From the NCBI GenBank assembly GCA_905205665.1, contig CAJLEF010000014.1:1-27971 (forward strand): a stretch of DNA of 27,971 nt. Direction: 5' to 3'. The translations under genes were made by a program, and so were the position numbers. This document shows positions 21,566 through 27,971 of the stretch, piece after piece; position 1 is the first letter of the stretch; each line of letters starts with the position of its first letter. The DNA comes from an uncultured Bacillota bacterium (GTDB lineage: Bacteria; Bacillota_I; Bacilli_A; RF39; UBA660). The notes under the pieces were generated by a model that did not search any database, was not told the DNA's origin, and saw only the letters and a list, made by a program, of their open reading frames with translations.

Positions 21566-22471
21566 ATCTCCTTGATAAATATCTCTTTTTTTCATTTCCT
21601 TATCGATATCATTTAAAACACAGAATTTTTTTAAAAGCCATTCGGGAGCAATTAAGTCTTCCTTAGTCGGGTCACCCGTGATTCTTTCAATAACAATTTT
21701 AGGATCAAGTTCTTTTAACTGGTCGCAGACAATATCAATATATTCCTCTTTTGTTAAAACATGAAAGTTTGTTTGATAATAGTAATCGGCTAAAGGAGTA
21801 TTTTTTAAAATATGTAACATATGAATTTTAATCGCATCAATTTTTAAGTTATTTAAATATTTTACTGTTTCTATCATCATTTCTTTTGTTTCAAAAGGAA
21901 GACCATTGATAATATGAACGACAGTGAAAATATTTCTTTTTTTAAGTTCTTTAACACAATTTTCAAAGTTTTCTAAAGAATGTCCGCGGTTAATTAATTT
22001 TAAAGTTTTTTCATGAATAGTTTGTAGACCAATTTCTACCATTAAAAAAGTTCGTTTATTTAATTCACTTAAATAGTCATAAGTCTCTTTACTAATCGCG
22101 TCACTTCGAGTGGCAATAGCAAGTCCTTTTACATTAGGAATTTTTAAGACCGTTTCAAAGTTCTTTTTTAAAGTTTCAAGGGGAGCATAAGTATTTGTAC
22201 CTGCTTGAAAGTAAGCAATATAAGACGCGACTGGCCATTTTTTGCTGAGAACATTTTTAACATTTTCAAATTGAGTTTCTAAATCATCTTTCACATCACC
22301 GGCAAAGTCACCACTTTTATGAGAGCAAAAAATACAGCCATGCCCATTTTTTATATTAGGACAGCCCATGCCCGCATTTAAACTTACTTTAAAAACTTTT
22401 TGATGAAACTTATTTCTAAAAAAATAATTTAAAGTATGATATCTTTTATTGTCGTCACTGTATAAAAACAT
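21551..22471 (-). CDS. ytqA: Radical SAM protein, YtqA/YhcC family (TIGR01212-like)
   Basis: A 4Fe-4S radical S-adenosylmethionine enzyme. The 306-aa protein has the family's unusual cluster region: VSLNAGMGCPN, then GCIFCSHKSGDF (about residues 35-55), where three Cys bind the cluster. The SAM-binding barrel follows with AYFQAGTNTYAPLE, LAIATRSDAIS, MVEIGLQTIHEKTLKLINRG, HIINGLPFET and IKIHMLHILKNTPLA. In Bacillus the YtqA/YtqB pair has been tied to tRNA wobble-uridine modification. I regard that as a likely role but see no ytqB here. I start at 22471, where AAAGGAAAG precedes ATG. The longer frame to 22519 is excluded because the promoter -10 lies inside it. Convergent with the small gene ending at 21565. 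Confidence 0.88.
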   Translation of the reverse strand: MFLYSDDNKRYHTLNYFFRNKFHQKVFKVSLNAGMGCPNIKNGHGCIFCSHKSGDFAGDVKDDLETQFENVKNVLSKKWPVASYIAYFQAGTNTYAPLETLKKNFETVLKIPNVKGLAIATRSDAISKETYDYLSELNKRTFLMVEIGLQTIHEKTLKLINRGHSLENFENCVKELKKRNIFTVVHIINGLPFETKEMMIETVKYLNNLKIDAIKIHMLHILKNTPLADYYYQTNFHVLTKEEYIDIVCDQLKELDPKIVIERITGDPTKEDLIAPEWLLKKFCVLNDIDKEMKKRDIYQGDSLVH

Positions 22472-22497
22472 AATTCTTTCCTTTCCAAATTTCCTTA

Positions 22498-22526
22498 ATG
22501 TTAAACCTTTCTTTTTCATGTGTCAA
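22498..22526 (-). promoter_or_regulatory. Promoter of ytqA
   Basis: Minus strand: TTGACA (22526-22521), 17-nt spacer, TAACAT (22503-22498). The implied transcription start near 22491 fixes the translation start at 22471. Confidence 0.8.
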
Positions 22527-22559
22527 TTAAAAATGTAAATTTCCTTTGAATAGAAGATG

Positions 22560-22568
22560 TGTTATAAT
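22560..22568 (+). promoter_or_regulatory. Extended -10 promoter of the GH31 gene
   Basis: TGT-TATAAT with no good -35 (TTTCCT at 17-nt spacing). It diverges from the ytqA promoter. AGAGGGG (22582-22588) follows. Confidence 0.6.
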
Positions 22569-22597
22569 TTATAAATAGTGAAGAGGGGTCATAAAAT

Positions 22598-24988
22598 ATG
22601 AATTATATGGACGCTTGTTTTAAACCTGATTACAATAAAGCTAAAAGTAAAAGTGAGGCTATATTTGAAGGAACTAATTATCGTATTACTATTCTTTCGG
22701 AACGTTTAGTAAGACTAGAATATAATAAAGATGGACAATTTTTTGACGATTTAACAGAGTTGGTTCGTAATCGTGATTTTGATATTCCTGAATTTAAAGT
22801 AAATCAAGATGATAAATATTTAGAAATAACCACTAAATATTTTATGCTTAAATATGTGAAAGAAAAGCCTTTTGAAGGGTTAAATATTGAGATTTATCTT
22901 TTAAATACGGATAAGATATGGAACGTTAAAAGTAAAGAAGTTCGTAATTTTAATACGTCTGGACAAGGTTTTATTTTGGATAAAGCTGATTATCAAAAAG
23001 GACTTTATTCGGTAGATGGTTTTGTTACCCTTGATGATAATGCCTCTATGATTATTAACCAAGATGGCTTTTTAACACCAAATGTTGAAAATCGTTTTGA
23101 TAAATATGTTTTTATGTATCGTCGTGATTTTGGAATGTGTCTAAAAGATTATTTTACGTTGACAGGTTATCCACCATTAATCCCTAGATATGCGCTTGGA
23201 AACTGGTGGAATAAAAGTGAGATTTATAACTTTATGGATGTTAGCAATCTTTTAAGTAAATTTAATAGAGAAGATATTCCTCTAGCGGTTGTTTTATTAG
23301 ATGAATTTTGGCATTTAAAAGACGCTAGAGACTTAGATAAATATAAAACAGGTTTTACTTTTAATCGTAACTTATTTTCAGATCCAGTTTATTTTACAAA
23401 CTTTTTACATGAAAGGGGTGTCAAATTGGGGTTAAATATTAATCCTACCGAAGGCATTATGCCTCATGAAGATGCTTATGATATGATTGCAAGTGAACTA
23501 GGACTAAACGACAAAAGTACCATTCCTTTTAATGCTTTTGATAAAAATATTTTACAAATTTATTTACACCAACTTATTGAACCTTTAGAACAAAAAGGCA
23601 TTGATTTCTTTTGGGTTTCCTATGATGATGCTAAAGACATATTAACGAAAAGAGCCTTATCTTACTATCATTATTATTACGCTGATCGTTTTGATAATAA
23701 AAGAGGTTTTATCTTATCTTCTAACGGTAATGTTAATGCCCACCAATATACCGCTTTAGATGGAGGAAGAACCCTTGTTTCTTGGGATGTTTTAAATGAA
23801 ATACCTTTCTTTGATGCCGCGGCAGCCAATAAAGGACTTTTATGGTGGAGCCATGATATCGGGGGATACATGGGAGGAGTCGAGGACGCGGAACTTTATA
23901 TGCGTTATGTACAAATGGGAGTTTATAGTCCTTTACTTCGTCTTTCTTCTAAAAGAGGAAAATATTATAAAAGAGAGCCTTGGAAATGGGATGTTAAAAC
24001 TTTAAAAATCGTTAAAGATTATTTACAAATGCGTCATAGATTAATTCCTTATTTATATACGGAAGGGTATAAATACCACCAGACCGGTAAACCATTAATT
24101 GAACCTTTATATTATCAAAATCCTGAAATTTATGATGAACCTAAATATAAAAATGAATATTATTTTGGTTCTGAATTACTCGTATGTCCTATTACCAAAC
24201 AAAAAGACACGGTTATGAATCGAACCGTTAAAGATGTTTTTTTACCAGAAGGTGTTTGGTATGATTTTAAAACGGGCAAGAAATTTTTGGGTGATAAAAG
24301 ATATGTCGTTTTCTATAAAGATGAAGATTATCCTGTCTTTGCTAAATCAGGTTCTATCGTGCCCCTTGGTAATTTCTATGAAAATATAAATGATACAAGA
24401 CCACCAGAAAGTATGGAAATTCATATTTTCCCTGGTAAAAGTAACATTTATAATCTTTATGAAGATGATGGTGAATCTAAACTTTATGAAAAAGGTTATT
24501 ATTTAATAAGTTCTATCGATTATAACTATTTACAAAATAACTTTACAGTAATTATTCGTCCTATTGAAGGCAAAAGTGGTATTATTCCAGAGTATAGGGA
24601 TTATAAAATACGTTTTAGAAACACAAGAAAAGCAGAACAAGTCGTCGCGTATCAAGATAATGAAATATTTCCATCTGAGTCTTATGTTTTAGATACAGAT
24701 TTTGTGGTTGAGGTTAAACACGTTAAAACAAGTTCTCAACTTTCTATTAATTGTAAAGGAAAAGATATTGAAATTGATGCGGTTCGTTTAATTAATGAAG
24801 ATATTGATTCCATTATTAATGATTTACAAATTAAAACAAATTTAAAAGAAATGCTTGCTAATATCATCTTTAGTGACATGGATATTAAGAAAAAAAGAAT
24901 AGCGATACGAAAATTAAAACAAGTGGGACTTGATAAAAAGTTCATTTCCATGTTTATGAAATTAATGGAATACGCTTCACAAATTTAA
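22598..24988 (+). CDS. Glycoside hydrolase family 31-like protein with altered catalytic residues
   Basis: GH31 enzymes are retaining alpha-glucosidases, alpha-xylosidases and relatives. The fold is recognisable over 796 aa: an N-terminal beta-sandwich, then the barrel with GYPPLIPRYALGNWW, VVLLDEFWHL, LGLNINPTEGIMPHEDAY, WWSHDIGGYMGG, MRHRLIPYLYTEGY and the C-terminal YYFGSELLVCPITK and VYLPEG-like regions. The nucleophile site, usually W-x-D in a GIDFWWxDW context, reads GIDFFWVSYDD with Ser341 in place of Asp. The acid/base site, usually GD(T/C), reads LDGGRTLVSW with Arg391 in place of Asp. The R-x-H after the barrel reads LLRLSS. Hydrolysis by the normal mechanism is therefore doubtful. 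No signal peptide is seen, so it is cytoplasmic. AGAGGGG is 9 nt before ATG. The gene overlaps the convergent TetR remnant by 4 nt. Confidence 0.88.
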   Translation: MNYMDACFKPDYNKAKSKSEAIFEGTNYRITILSERLVRLEYNKDGQFFDDLTELVRNRDFDIPEFKVNQDDKYLEITTKYFMLKYVKEKPFEGLNIEIYLLNTDKIWNVKSKEVRNFNTSGQGFILDKADYQKGLYSVDGFVTLDDNASMIINQDGFLTPNVENRFDKYVFMYRRDFGMCLKDYFTLTGYPPLIPRYALGNWWNKSEIYNFMDVSNLLSKFNREDIPLAVVLLDEFWHLKDARDLDKYKTGFTFNRNLFSDPVYFTNFLHERGVKLGLNINPTEGIMPHEDAYDMIASELGLNDKSTIPFNAFDKNILQIYLHQLIEPLEQKGIDFFWVSYDDAKDILTKRALSYYHYYYADRFDNKRGFILSSNGNVNAHQYTALDGGRTLVSWDVLNEIPFFDAAAANKGLLWWSHDIGGYMGGVEDAELYMRYVQMGVYSPLLRLSSKRGKYYKREPWKWDVKTLKIVKDYLQMRHRLIPYLYTEGYKYHQTGKPLIEPLYYQNPEIYDEPKYKNEYYFGSELLVCPITKQKDTVMNRTVKDVFLPEGVWYDFKTGKKFLGDKRYVVFYKDEDYPVFAKSGSIVPLGNFYENINDTRPPESMEIHIFPGKSNIYNLYEDDGESKLYEKGYYLISSIDYNYLQNNFTVIIRPIEGKSGIIPEYRDYKIRFRNTRKAEQVVAYQDNEIFPSESYVLDTDFVVEVKHVKTSSQLSINCKGKDIEIDAVRLINEDIDSIINDLQIKTNLKEMLANIIFSDMDIKKKRIAIRKLKQVGLDKKFISMFMKLMEYASQI

Positions 24989-25476
24989 TTATTAAAATCA
25001 ATGTTTTCAATAAAAGATTTTATGGTCATACTGTAATAATGTATGACTTCTTTTTTGCTTAGTTTTTCGTCTTTCAAATAATAATTGGCAAAAGTACTCC
25101 CAATCGCATTAGCTAAAAAAGTACATAAAAAATTTTTATAAGTTTTATTTAAAGTCAGATGACTTTTTGTTTCTTCCATATTAATAAGATATTCTACTGC
25201 TTCACAAATTTTATTAAAAAATAAATTTTTTAAATTCGTTTCACTAAAAGAATCTTCTAGATTAAGAAGAAAAACTTTATTATTATCGACATAATTTAAA
25301 ATACTTTCAAAAGCTTCTAGATGATTTTTGATATCAAATCTTGTTTTTACATCTTTGGTATCTTCTTCAATAATCCATTTTATTAAAGCATTAATATCTT
25401 CAAAATGATAATAAAAAGTATTACGGTTTACGCCTATAAAAGAAGTAATGTCTTTAATACTAGAGGTGCGAAAGCT
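24985..25476 (-). pseudogene. 5'-truncated TetR-family transcriptional regulator
   Basis: On the minus strand an open frame of 163 codons has no usable start. Its first codons read SFRTSSIKDITSFIGVNRNT, followed by FYYHFEDINALIKWIIEE, the second and third helices of a TetR helix-turn-helix, and then a ligand-domain-like helical region ending in IENIDFNN. The first helix (about 20-25 residues) is missing, and an in-frame TAA (25479-25477) blocks extension. No other frame supplies a plausible first helix, so this looks like loss by rearrangement, not a simple frameshift. An internal ATG at 25179 would make only the last 64 residues, without the DNA-binding domain. The C-terminal part resembles DhaS-like TetR proteins (TetR_C_8 type), tentatively. 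It overlaps the GH31 gene tail to tail by 4 nt. A rare ATT start (25458) cannot be fully excluded. Confidence 0.75.
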
Positions 25477-25542
25477 TTATATATTTGATAGTTTTATTGA
25501 TAAAACATCATTTGGTAAAAAAGAATAATTATTTAAAAAAGG

Positions 25543-25569
25543 CAAGGCTTTTATAGGTCTTGTTTTTTT
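25543..25569 (+). terminator. Orphan terminator upstream of the ASCH gene
   Basis: Stem CAAGGC (25543-25548) with GTCTTG (25557-25562), one G-T pair, then seven T. No intact plus-strand gene precedes it. The nearest open frame (from ATG 25448, 26 codons, ending FIDKTSFGKKE at about 25528) may be the 3' remnant of a lost gene. Confidence 0.55.
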
Positions 25570-25577
25570 GCTAAAAT
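25569..25577 (+). promoter_or_regulatory. Extended -10 promoter of the ASCH gene
   Basis: The element TGC-TAAAAT sits directly after the orphan terminator. The -35 is weak. ATG 25608 has GAGG 5 nt upstream. Confidence 0.55.
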
Positions 25578-25607
25578 GAGACTAGAAAGATAAGAAATGA
25601 GGTTAAC

Positions 25608-25997
25608 ATGAAGGTATTATCAATTAAAGAGCCATTTGCTACTTTGATAAAAGACGGGGTAAAAAGATACGAAACTCGTAGTTGGAAAACGAACTATCGA
25701 GGTGAAATTTATATTCATGCCAGCATAGGGTTAAGTACCTCTTTAAATAAAGAAAAAGGAATGTCTTACTTAAAAAGTGATATCAACCCTGGTTATATTT
25801 TATGTCGTTGTAATTTAGTCGATTGTATTTTAATGAATGAAGATTTTATAAATTATATAGAAACTGAAACGACTGAAAAAGATTATGGAGATTATCGTTT
25901 AGGAAGATATGCGTGGGAGTTAGAAGTCCTAGAAGTGCTAGAAACACCAATTTTAGCTAAAGGAAGATTAGGTATTTGGAATTATGAAAATAATTAA
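25608..25997 (+). CDS. ASCH domain protein
   Basis: ASCH domains are small PUA-like beta-barrels predicted to bind RNA. Some members hydrolyse N4-acetylcytidine. The 129-aa protein consists of little else than this domain: MKVLSIKEPFATLIKDGVK, RYETRSWKTNYRGEIYIHAS (the family G-x-K-x-x-E-x-R-x-W pattern with YRG), a Cys-containing strand ILCRCNLVDC, and RYAWELEVLEVLETPILAKG followed by GRLGIWNY. The conserved Lys, Glu and Arg near the N-terminus are present. RNA binding or deacylase activity is inference from the family. A single-gene unit after the rearranged TetR region. No toxin-antitoxin partner is adjacent. Confidence 0.88.
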   Translation: MKVLSIKEPFATLIKDGVKRYETRSWKTNYRGEIYIHASIGLSTSLNKEKGMSYLKSDINPGYILCRCNLVDCILMNEDFINYIETETTEKDYGDYRLGRYAWELEVLEVLETPILAKGRLGIWNYENN

Positions 25998-26041
25998 AAA
26001 AAAACCAAAAATAATTTTATGCTACGGGTAAACTTTTTTGT

Positions 26042-26070
26042 TTGTAATCTTCTTTCAATTGCGGTATATT
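26042..26070 (+). promoter_or_regulatory. Promoter of the small MutS-I-like gene
   Basis: TTGTAA (26042-26047), 17-nt spacer, TATATT (26065-26070), 26 nt before ATG 26096. Confidence 0.7.
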
Positions 26071-26095
26071 ATTTAAGGCGAGAAAGAGGTTGTAT

Positions 26096-26464
26096 ATGAA
26101 AGAGTTACGAATGAGAAAAAGTGGTTTGTTTTATGAAACTTTTGATGAAGACGCCGTTATTATGCATTATCTTTTTAATTATAAAATTATAGATGAACGG
26201 GTGGCATTCCCAACGAATTCTTTAGATAAAGTTATTAATGCTTTAAATGAGCAAGAAATCGATTATCTCATTATTGGTGGACCAGAAAGAATAAAAAATG
26301 AATTTGGAGAAAGTAATAGTTATTCAGAAATTTTAAAAAAGGCTGAAAATAAAAGAGAAGCAGAAGATAGACTAAATGAACTGCTTCCCAAATTAGAAAT
26401 ATTAGATAAAGTCACATTAGATAGTATTTTAACAGAATTTGAAACGAAAGTAGCTAGTTTTTAA
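26096..26464 (+). CDS. Small protein resembling MutS domain I (122 aa)
   Basis: Residues about 5-65 (RKSGLFYETFDEDAVIMHYL, then AFPTNSLDKVINALNEQEID and YLIIGG) follow the pattern of the mismatch-recognition domain of MutS: F-Y-E-x-F-x-x-D-A near the start, then a strand and the P-x-x-x-L-D-x-x-x-x-x-L segment. The C-terminal half is helical and charged. There are no MutS clamp or ATPase domains, so it cannot be a complete MutS. This similarity is by eye and may be a shared fold only; it could equally be an unrelated hypothetical. I start at ATG 26096, 6 nt after AAAGAGG. It overlaps the convergent rodA gene by 11 nt. Confidence 0.6.
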   Translation: MKELRMRKSGLFYETFDEDAVIMHYLFNYKIIDERVAFPTNSLDKVINALNEQEIDYLIIGGPERIKNEFGESNSYSEILKKAENKREAEDRLNELLPKLEILDKVTLDSILTEFETKVASF

Positions 26465-27569
26465 GCTTTTTTCTTTTGAAAGAAAAAATAAAGGCTAAAT
26501 ATAAAAATGAAACAATCGTGGAAGAACCCCCATAGCTTACAAATGGTAAAGGTATTCCTATGATAGGGAATAAACCTAAGTTCATGCTAATGTTAATAAA
26601 TTCATTAACAATGAGACAACATAGAAAAGAAGTAGCAAATATTTTTTGCTCTTTTTTTATGATTTTTTGACTATAAGAGTGAAGATAGGAGTCTAATATA
26701 AAGAAACACAAGATGATGATAAGTTCACCACTAATGCCAAATACATTAGCACAAAGAGAAAAAGCAAAATCTGTTGGTGCTTCGGGAATATATATTCCTA
26801 CCTCGATTAAATTAAACCGAAAGAAAGGGGCACTTCCAATCGCAATTAAGGCATTTTCAATCTGCATGCCATTACCAATAGATAATAATCTATCAATACG
26901 ATAGAAAATGGATGAACCAAGTAAAGCTAATAAAACCTCTTTTTTAAAAAGATAGAAATAAGTAAAAATACCTCCGATAGCTAATATTAATATACTTAAA
27001 ATGATGAGCCATCTTTTACGAATGTTGGAAAAAAATAAGGAAACAATGGTAATAATAGCTAAAAATAAGATAGCTCCTGTATCTGGTTCTAGAAAAATAA
27101 GTAAAGATGGAATTAAAAATAAGATAAAAACTTTAAAAAGTAACCATAGTTCTTGATACCATTTTTGGGGTTTTTGCTTTGCTAAATAATGGGATAAAAA
27201 AAGGGTATAACTTAGTTTCATAAACTCACTAGGTTGAAAGCTAAAATATTTTAAAGAAAGCCATGCTTTTGCCCCGTTGGTACTTTCTCCTATAAATAAA
27301 ACAAGAATTAATAAAATAATATTTATGATATAAAAGATAAAACTATATTTAAATAATTTTTCTAGCGGTAAAAAATGTTCAACGAATAAAATAATAAATC
27401 CGATGGTAAACCATAAAATTTGTCTTTCAAAATGATTAGCAAAAATATCTGTAATGAACTTTGCATGGTACATTAAAACTAAACTGATGCTTATCAGAAT
27501 AAGAAAAGGAAAATAAAAAAATAATATTTTATAAATCGTTTCTTTTTTCATACTTTTATTATGTTTCAT
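26454..27569 (-). CDS. rodA: SEDS-family glycan polymerase, RodA/FtsW
   Basis: Polytopic membrane peptidoglycan polymerase that works with a class B PBP in wall elongation (RodA) or septation (FtsW). The 371-aa protein has about ten membrane helices and the SEDS signatures: GAKAWLSLKYFSFQPSEFMK, FLEPDTGAILFLAI (the catalytic-region E-x-D), EAPTDFAFS, and NLGLFPIIGIPLPFVSYGGS near the C-terminus. I favour RodA from overall similarity, but FtsW is possible. No class B PBP is beside it. The start is uncertain: ATG 27569 and ATG 27551 both lack a good ribosome site. It converges on the MutS-I-like gene with an 11-nt overlap and diverges from the last gene. Confidence 0.88.
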   Translation of the reverse strand: MKHNKSMKKETIYKILFFYFPFLILISISLVLMYHAKFITDIFANHFERQILWFTIGFIILFVEHFLPLEKLFKYSFIFYIINIILLILVLFIGESTNGAKAWLSLKYFSFQPSEFMKLSYTLFLSHYLAKQKPQKWYQELWLLFKVFILFLIPSLLIFLEPDTGAILFLAIITIVSLFFSNIRKRWLIILSILILAIGGIFTYFYLFKKEVLLALLGSSIFYRIDRLLSIGNGMQIENALIAIGSAPFFRFNLIEVGIYIPEAPTDFAFSLCANVFGISGELIIILCFFILDSYLHSYSQKIIKKEQKIFATSFLCCLIVNEFINISMNLGLFPIIGIPLPFVSYGGSSTIVSFLYLAFIFSFKRKKLKN

Positions 27570-27612
27570 AAATGAAAGTTTTAATCATAAAATAAAGCAA
27601 GAGGTGATTTTT

Positions 27613-27900
27613 TTGAAAGATTTACCAAAGGTTTTTCAAAGTCCAATGGAGAAAAAAATTGATAATAATAAAGAGCTTTTTTATAGTAGACTAAAAGAAA
27701 TGAAACAAGATAAAAATATTCCGCATAAAATCGATACTATTTTTCATGACCGAAGTTTTGTTTATAAAAAAGAAGTTGAAATAACAGTTAAGGATCAAAC
27801 GGAGATTAAAACAATCGTTGGCAAAAGTGGCAATTATTTACTTACTTTAGATGGTGATAAGATAAAAATATCTGATATCAAAGATATTAAAATTATTTAA
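27613..27900 (+). CDS. Hypothetical protein (95 aa)
   Basis: I do not recognise a family. The N-terminal half is basic and helical (KDLPKVFQSPMEKKIDNNKE, YSRLKEMKQDKNIPHKI). The second half is a run of short strands (FVYKKEVEITVKDQTEIKTI, then VGKSGNYLLTLDGDKIKISD), suggesting a small beta barrel such as an SH3- or OB-like fold. No signal peptide or membrane helix. I start at TTG 27613, where AGAGGTG lies 6 nt upstream. The in-frame GTG at 27604 overlaps that site. Its own terminator follows at once. It diverges from rodA across a 43-nt gap. Confidence 0.75.
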   Translation: MKDLPKVFQSPMEKKIDNNKELFYSRLKEMKQDKNIPHKIDTIFHDRSFVYKKEVEITVKDQTEIKTIVGKSGNYLLTLDGDKIKISDIKDIKII

Positions 27901-27925
27901 AAGTTGGTGAAAGCCAATTTTTTTT
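27901..27925 (+). terminator. Terminator after the 95-aa gene
   Basis: AAGTTGG (27901-27907) pairs with CCAATTT, one G-T pair, followed by T to 27925. The remaining 46 nt of the window hold TTGACA, which could be the -35 of a promoter for the next gene, and no visible gene. Confidence 0.75.
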
Positions 27926-27971
27926 GACATGTTTTGTCGAATGACTTGCAATTAAATTTTTAATATGTAGA

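Noticed and set aside
24985..25179. 64-aa ORF as a separate gene
   Set aside because: It is the C-terminal end of the TetR remnant. The same frame continues upstream to 25476 with a helix-turn-helix.
26713..26904. 63-codon plus-strand frame inside rodA
   Set aside because: An antisense shadow of a well-supported SEDS membrane protein.
21182..27925. Shared AAGTTGG...CCAATTT arms in two terminators as a dispersed repeat
   Set aside because: Only short arms are shared and loops differ. This fits independent terminators of similar composition.
1..27971. CRISPR arrays, insertion sequences, prophage, tRNA or rRNA genes
   Set aside because: I saw no spaced direct repeats, transposase or phage genes, tRNA cloverleaf or rRNA sequence on either strand.

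Overview
The window is AT-rich, gene-dense bacterial chromosome with Bacillota/Mycoplasmatota character, probably an uncultured gut-type relative of the Bacilli, Erysipelotrichia or RF39. Three observations support this. Two cores follow gene orders known from Bacillota: recU-ponA with gpsB-rnpB nearby, and rodZ(ymfM)-pgsA-recA-rny. The RNase P RNA is of the Bacillus (type B) class. Signals are of the low-GC Gram-positive kind: strong AGGAGG-type ribosome sites, TGn-TATAAT promoters and hairpin plus T-run terminators. TGA is a stop codon (the dNMP-kinase-like gene at 14314-14316 and the gene ending at 21565), and Trp is TGG throughout, so the code is standard bacterial rather than the mycoplasma code. 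Several genes start at TTG behind a clear ribosome site.

Layout. 60-3563 (minus): recU-ponA operon for recombination and cell-wall synthesis. 3634-6582: a 41-codon ORF, an unrecognised 267-aa protein and an unrecognised 648-aa protein with an HEXXH zinc-protease motif. 6621-8451: gpsB, rnpB, rodZ and pgsA (division, RNase P, cell shape, phospholipid). 8479-11558: recA, rny and yneF, mostly as single-gene units with their own terminators. 11667-13743: a membrane-anchored acidic low-complexity protein and an AI-2E/PerM-family permease. 13792-16058: a dNMP-kinase-like P-loop protein overlapping a short alanyl-tRNA synthetase by ATGA. 16078-17382: an acyltransferase-3 membrane protein. 17399-19386: buk-ptb, an acyl-phosphate ATP-forming pair. 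19397-19898: a small heat-shock protein under a CIRCE operator. 19942-22526: hisS, a small membrane or exported protein and a convergent YtqA-type radical SAM gene. 22560-24988: a GH31 protein whose two catalytic Asp positions look replaced. 24985-25569: a 5'-truncated TetR gene and a rearrangement-like junction. 25572-27925: an ASCH protein, a small MutS-domain-I-like protein, a RodA/FtsW flippase-polymerase-type gene and a small hypothetical.

Most of the content is housekeeping: peptidoglycan synthesis (class A PBP, RodA/FtsW, GpsB, RodZ), RNA turnover (RNase Y, RNase P), recombination (RecA, RecU) and translation (AlaS, HisS). Reduction is a recurring theme: AlaS ends after its editing domain, RodZ has no extracytoplasmic domain, HisS has a short C-terminus, and the TetR gene has lost its start. 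No CRISPR array, insertion sequence, prophage, tRNA or rRNA was seen. The best candidates for something new are the GH31 protein with a disrupted active site and the orphan zincin locus.
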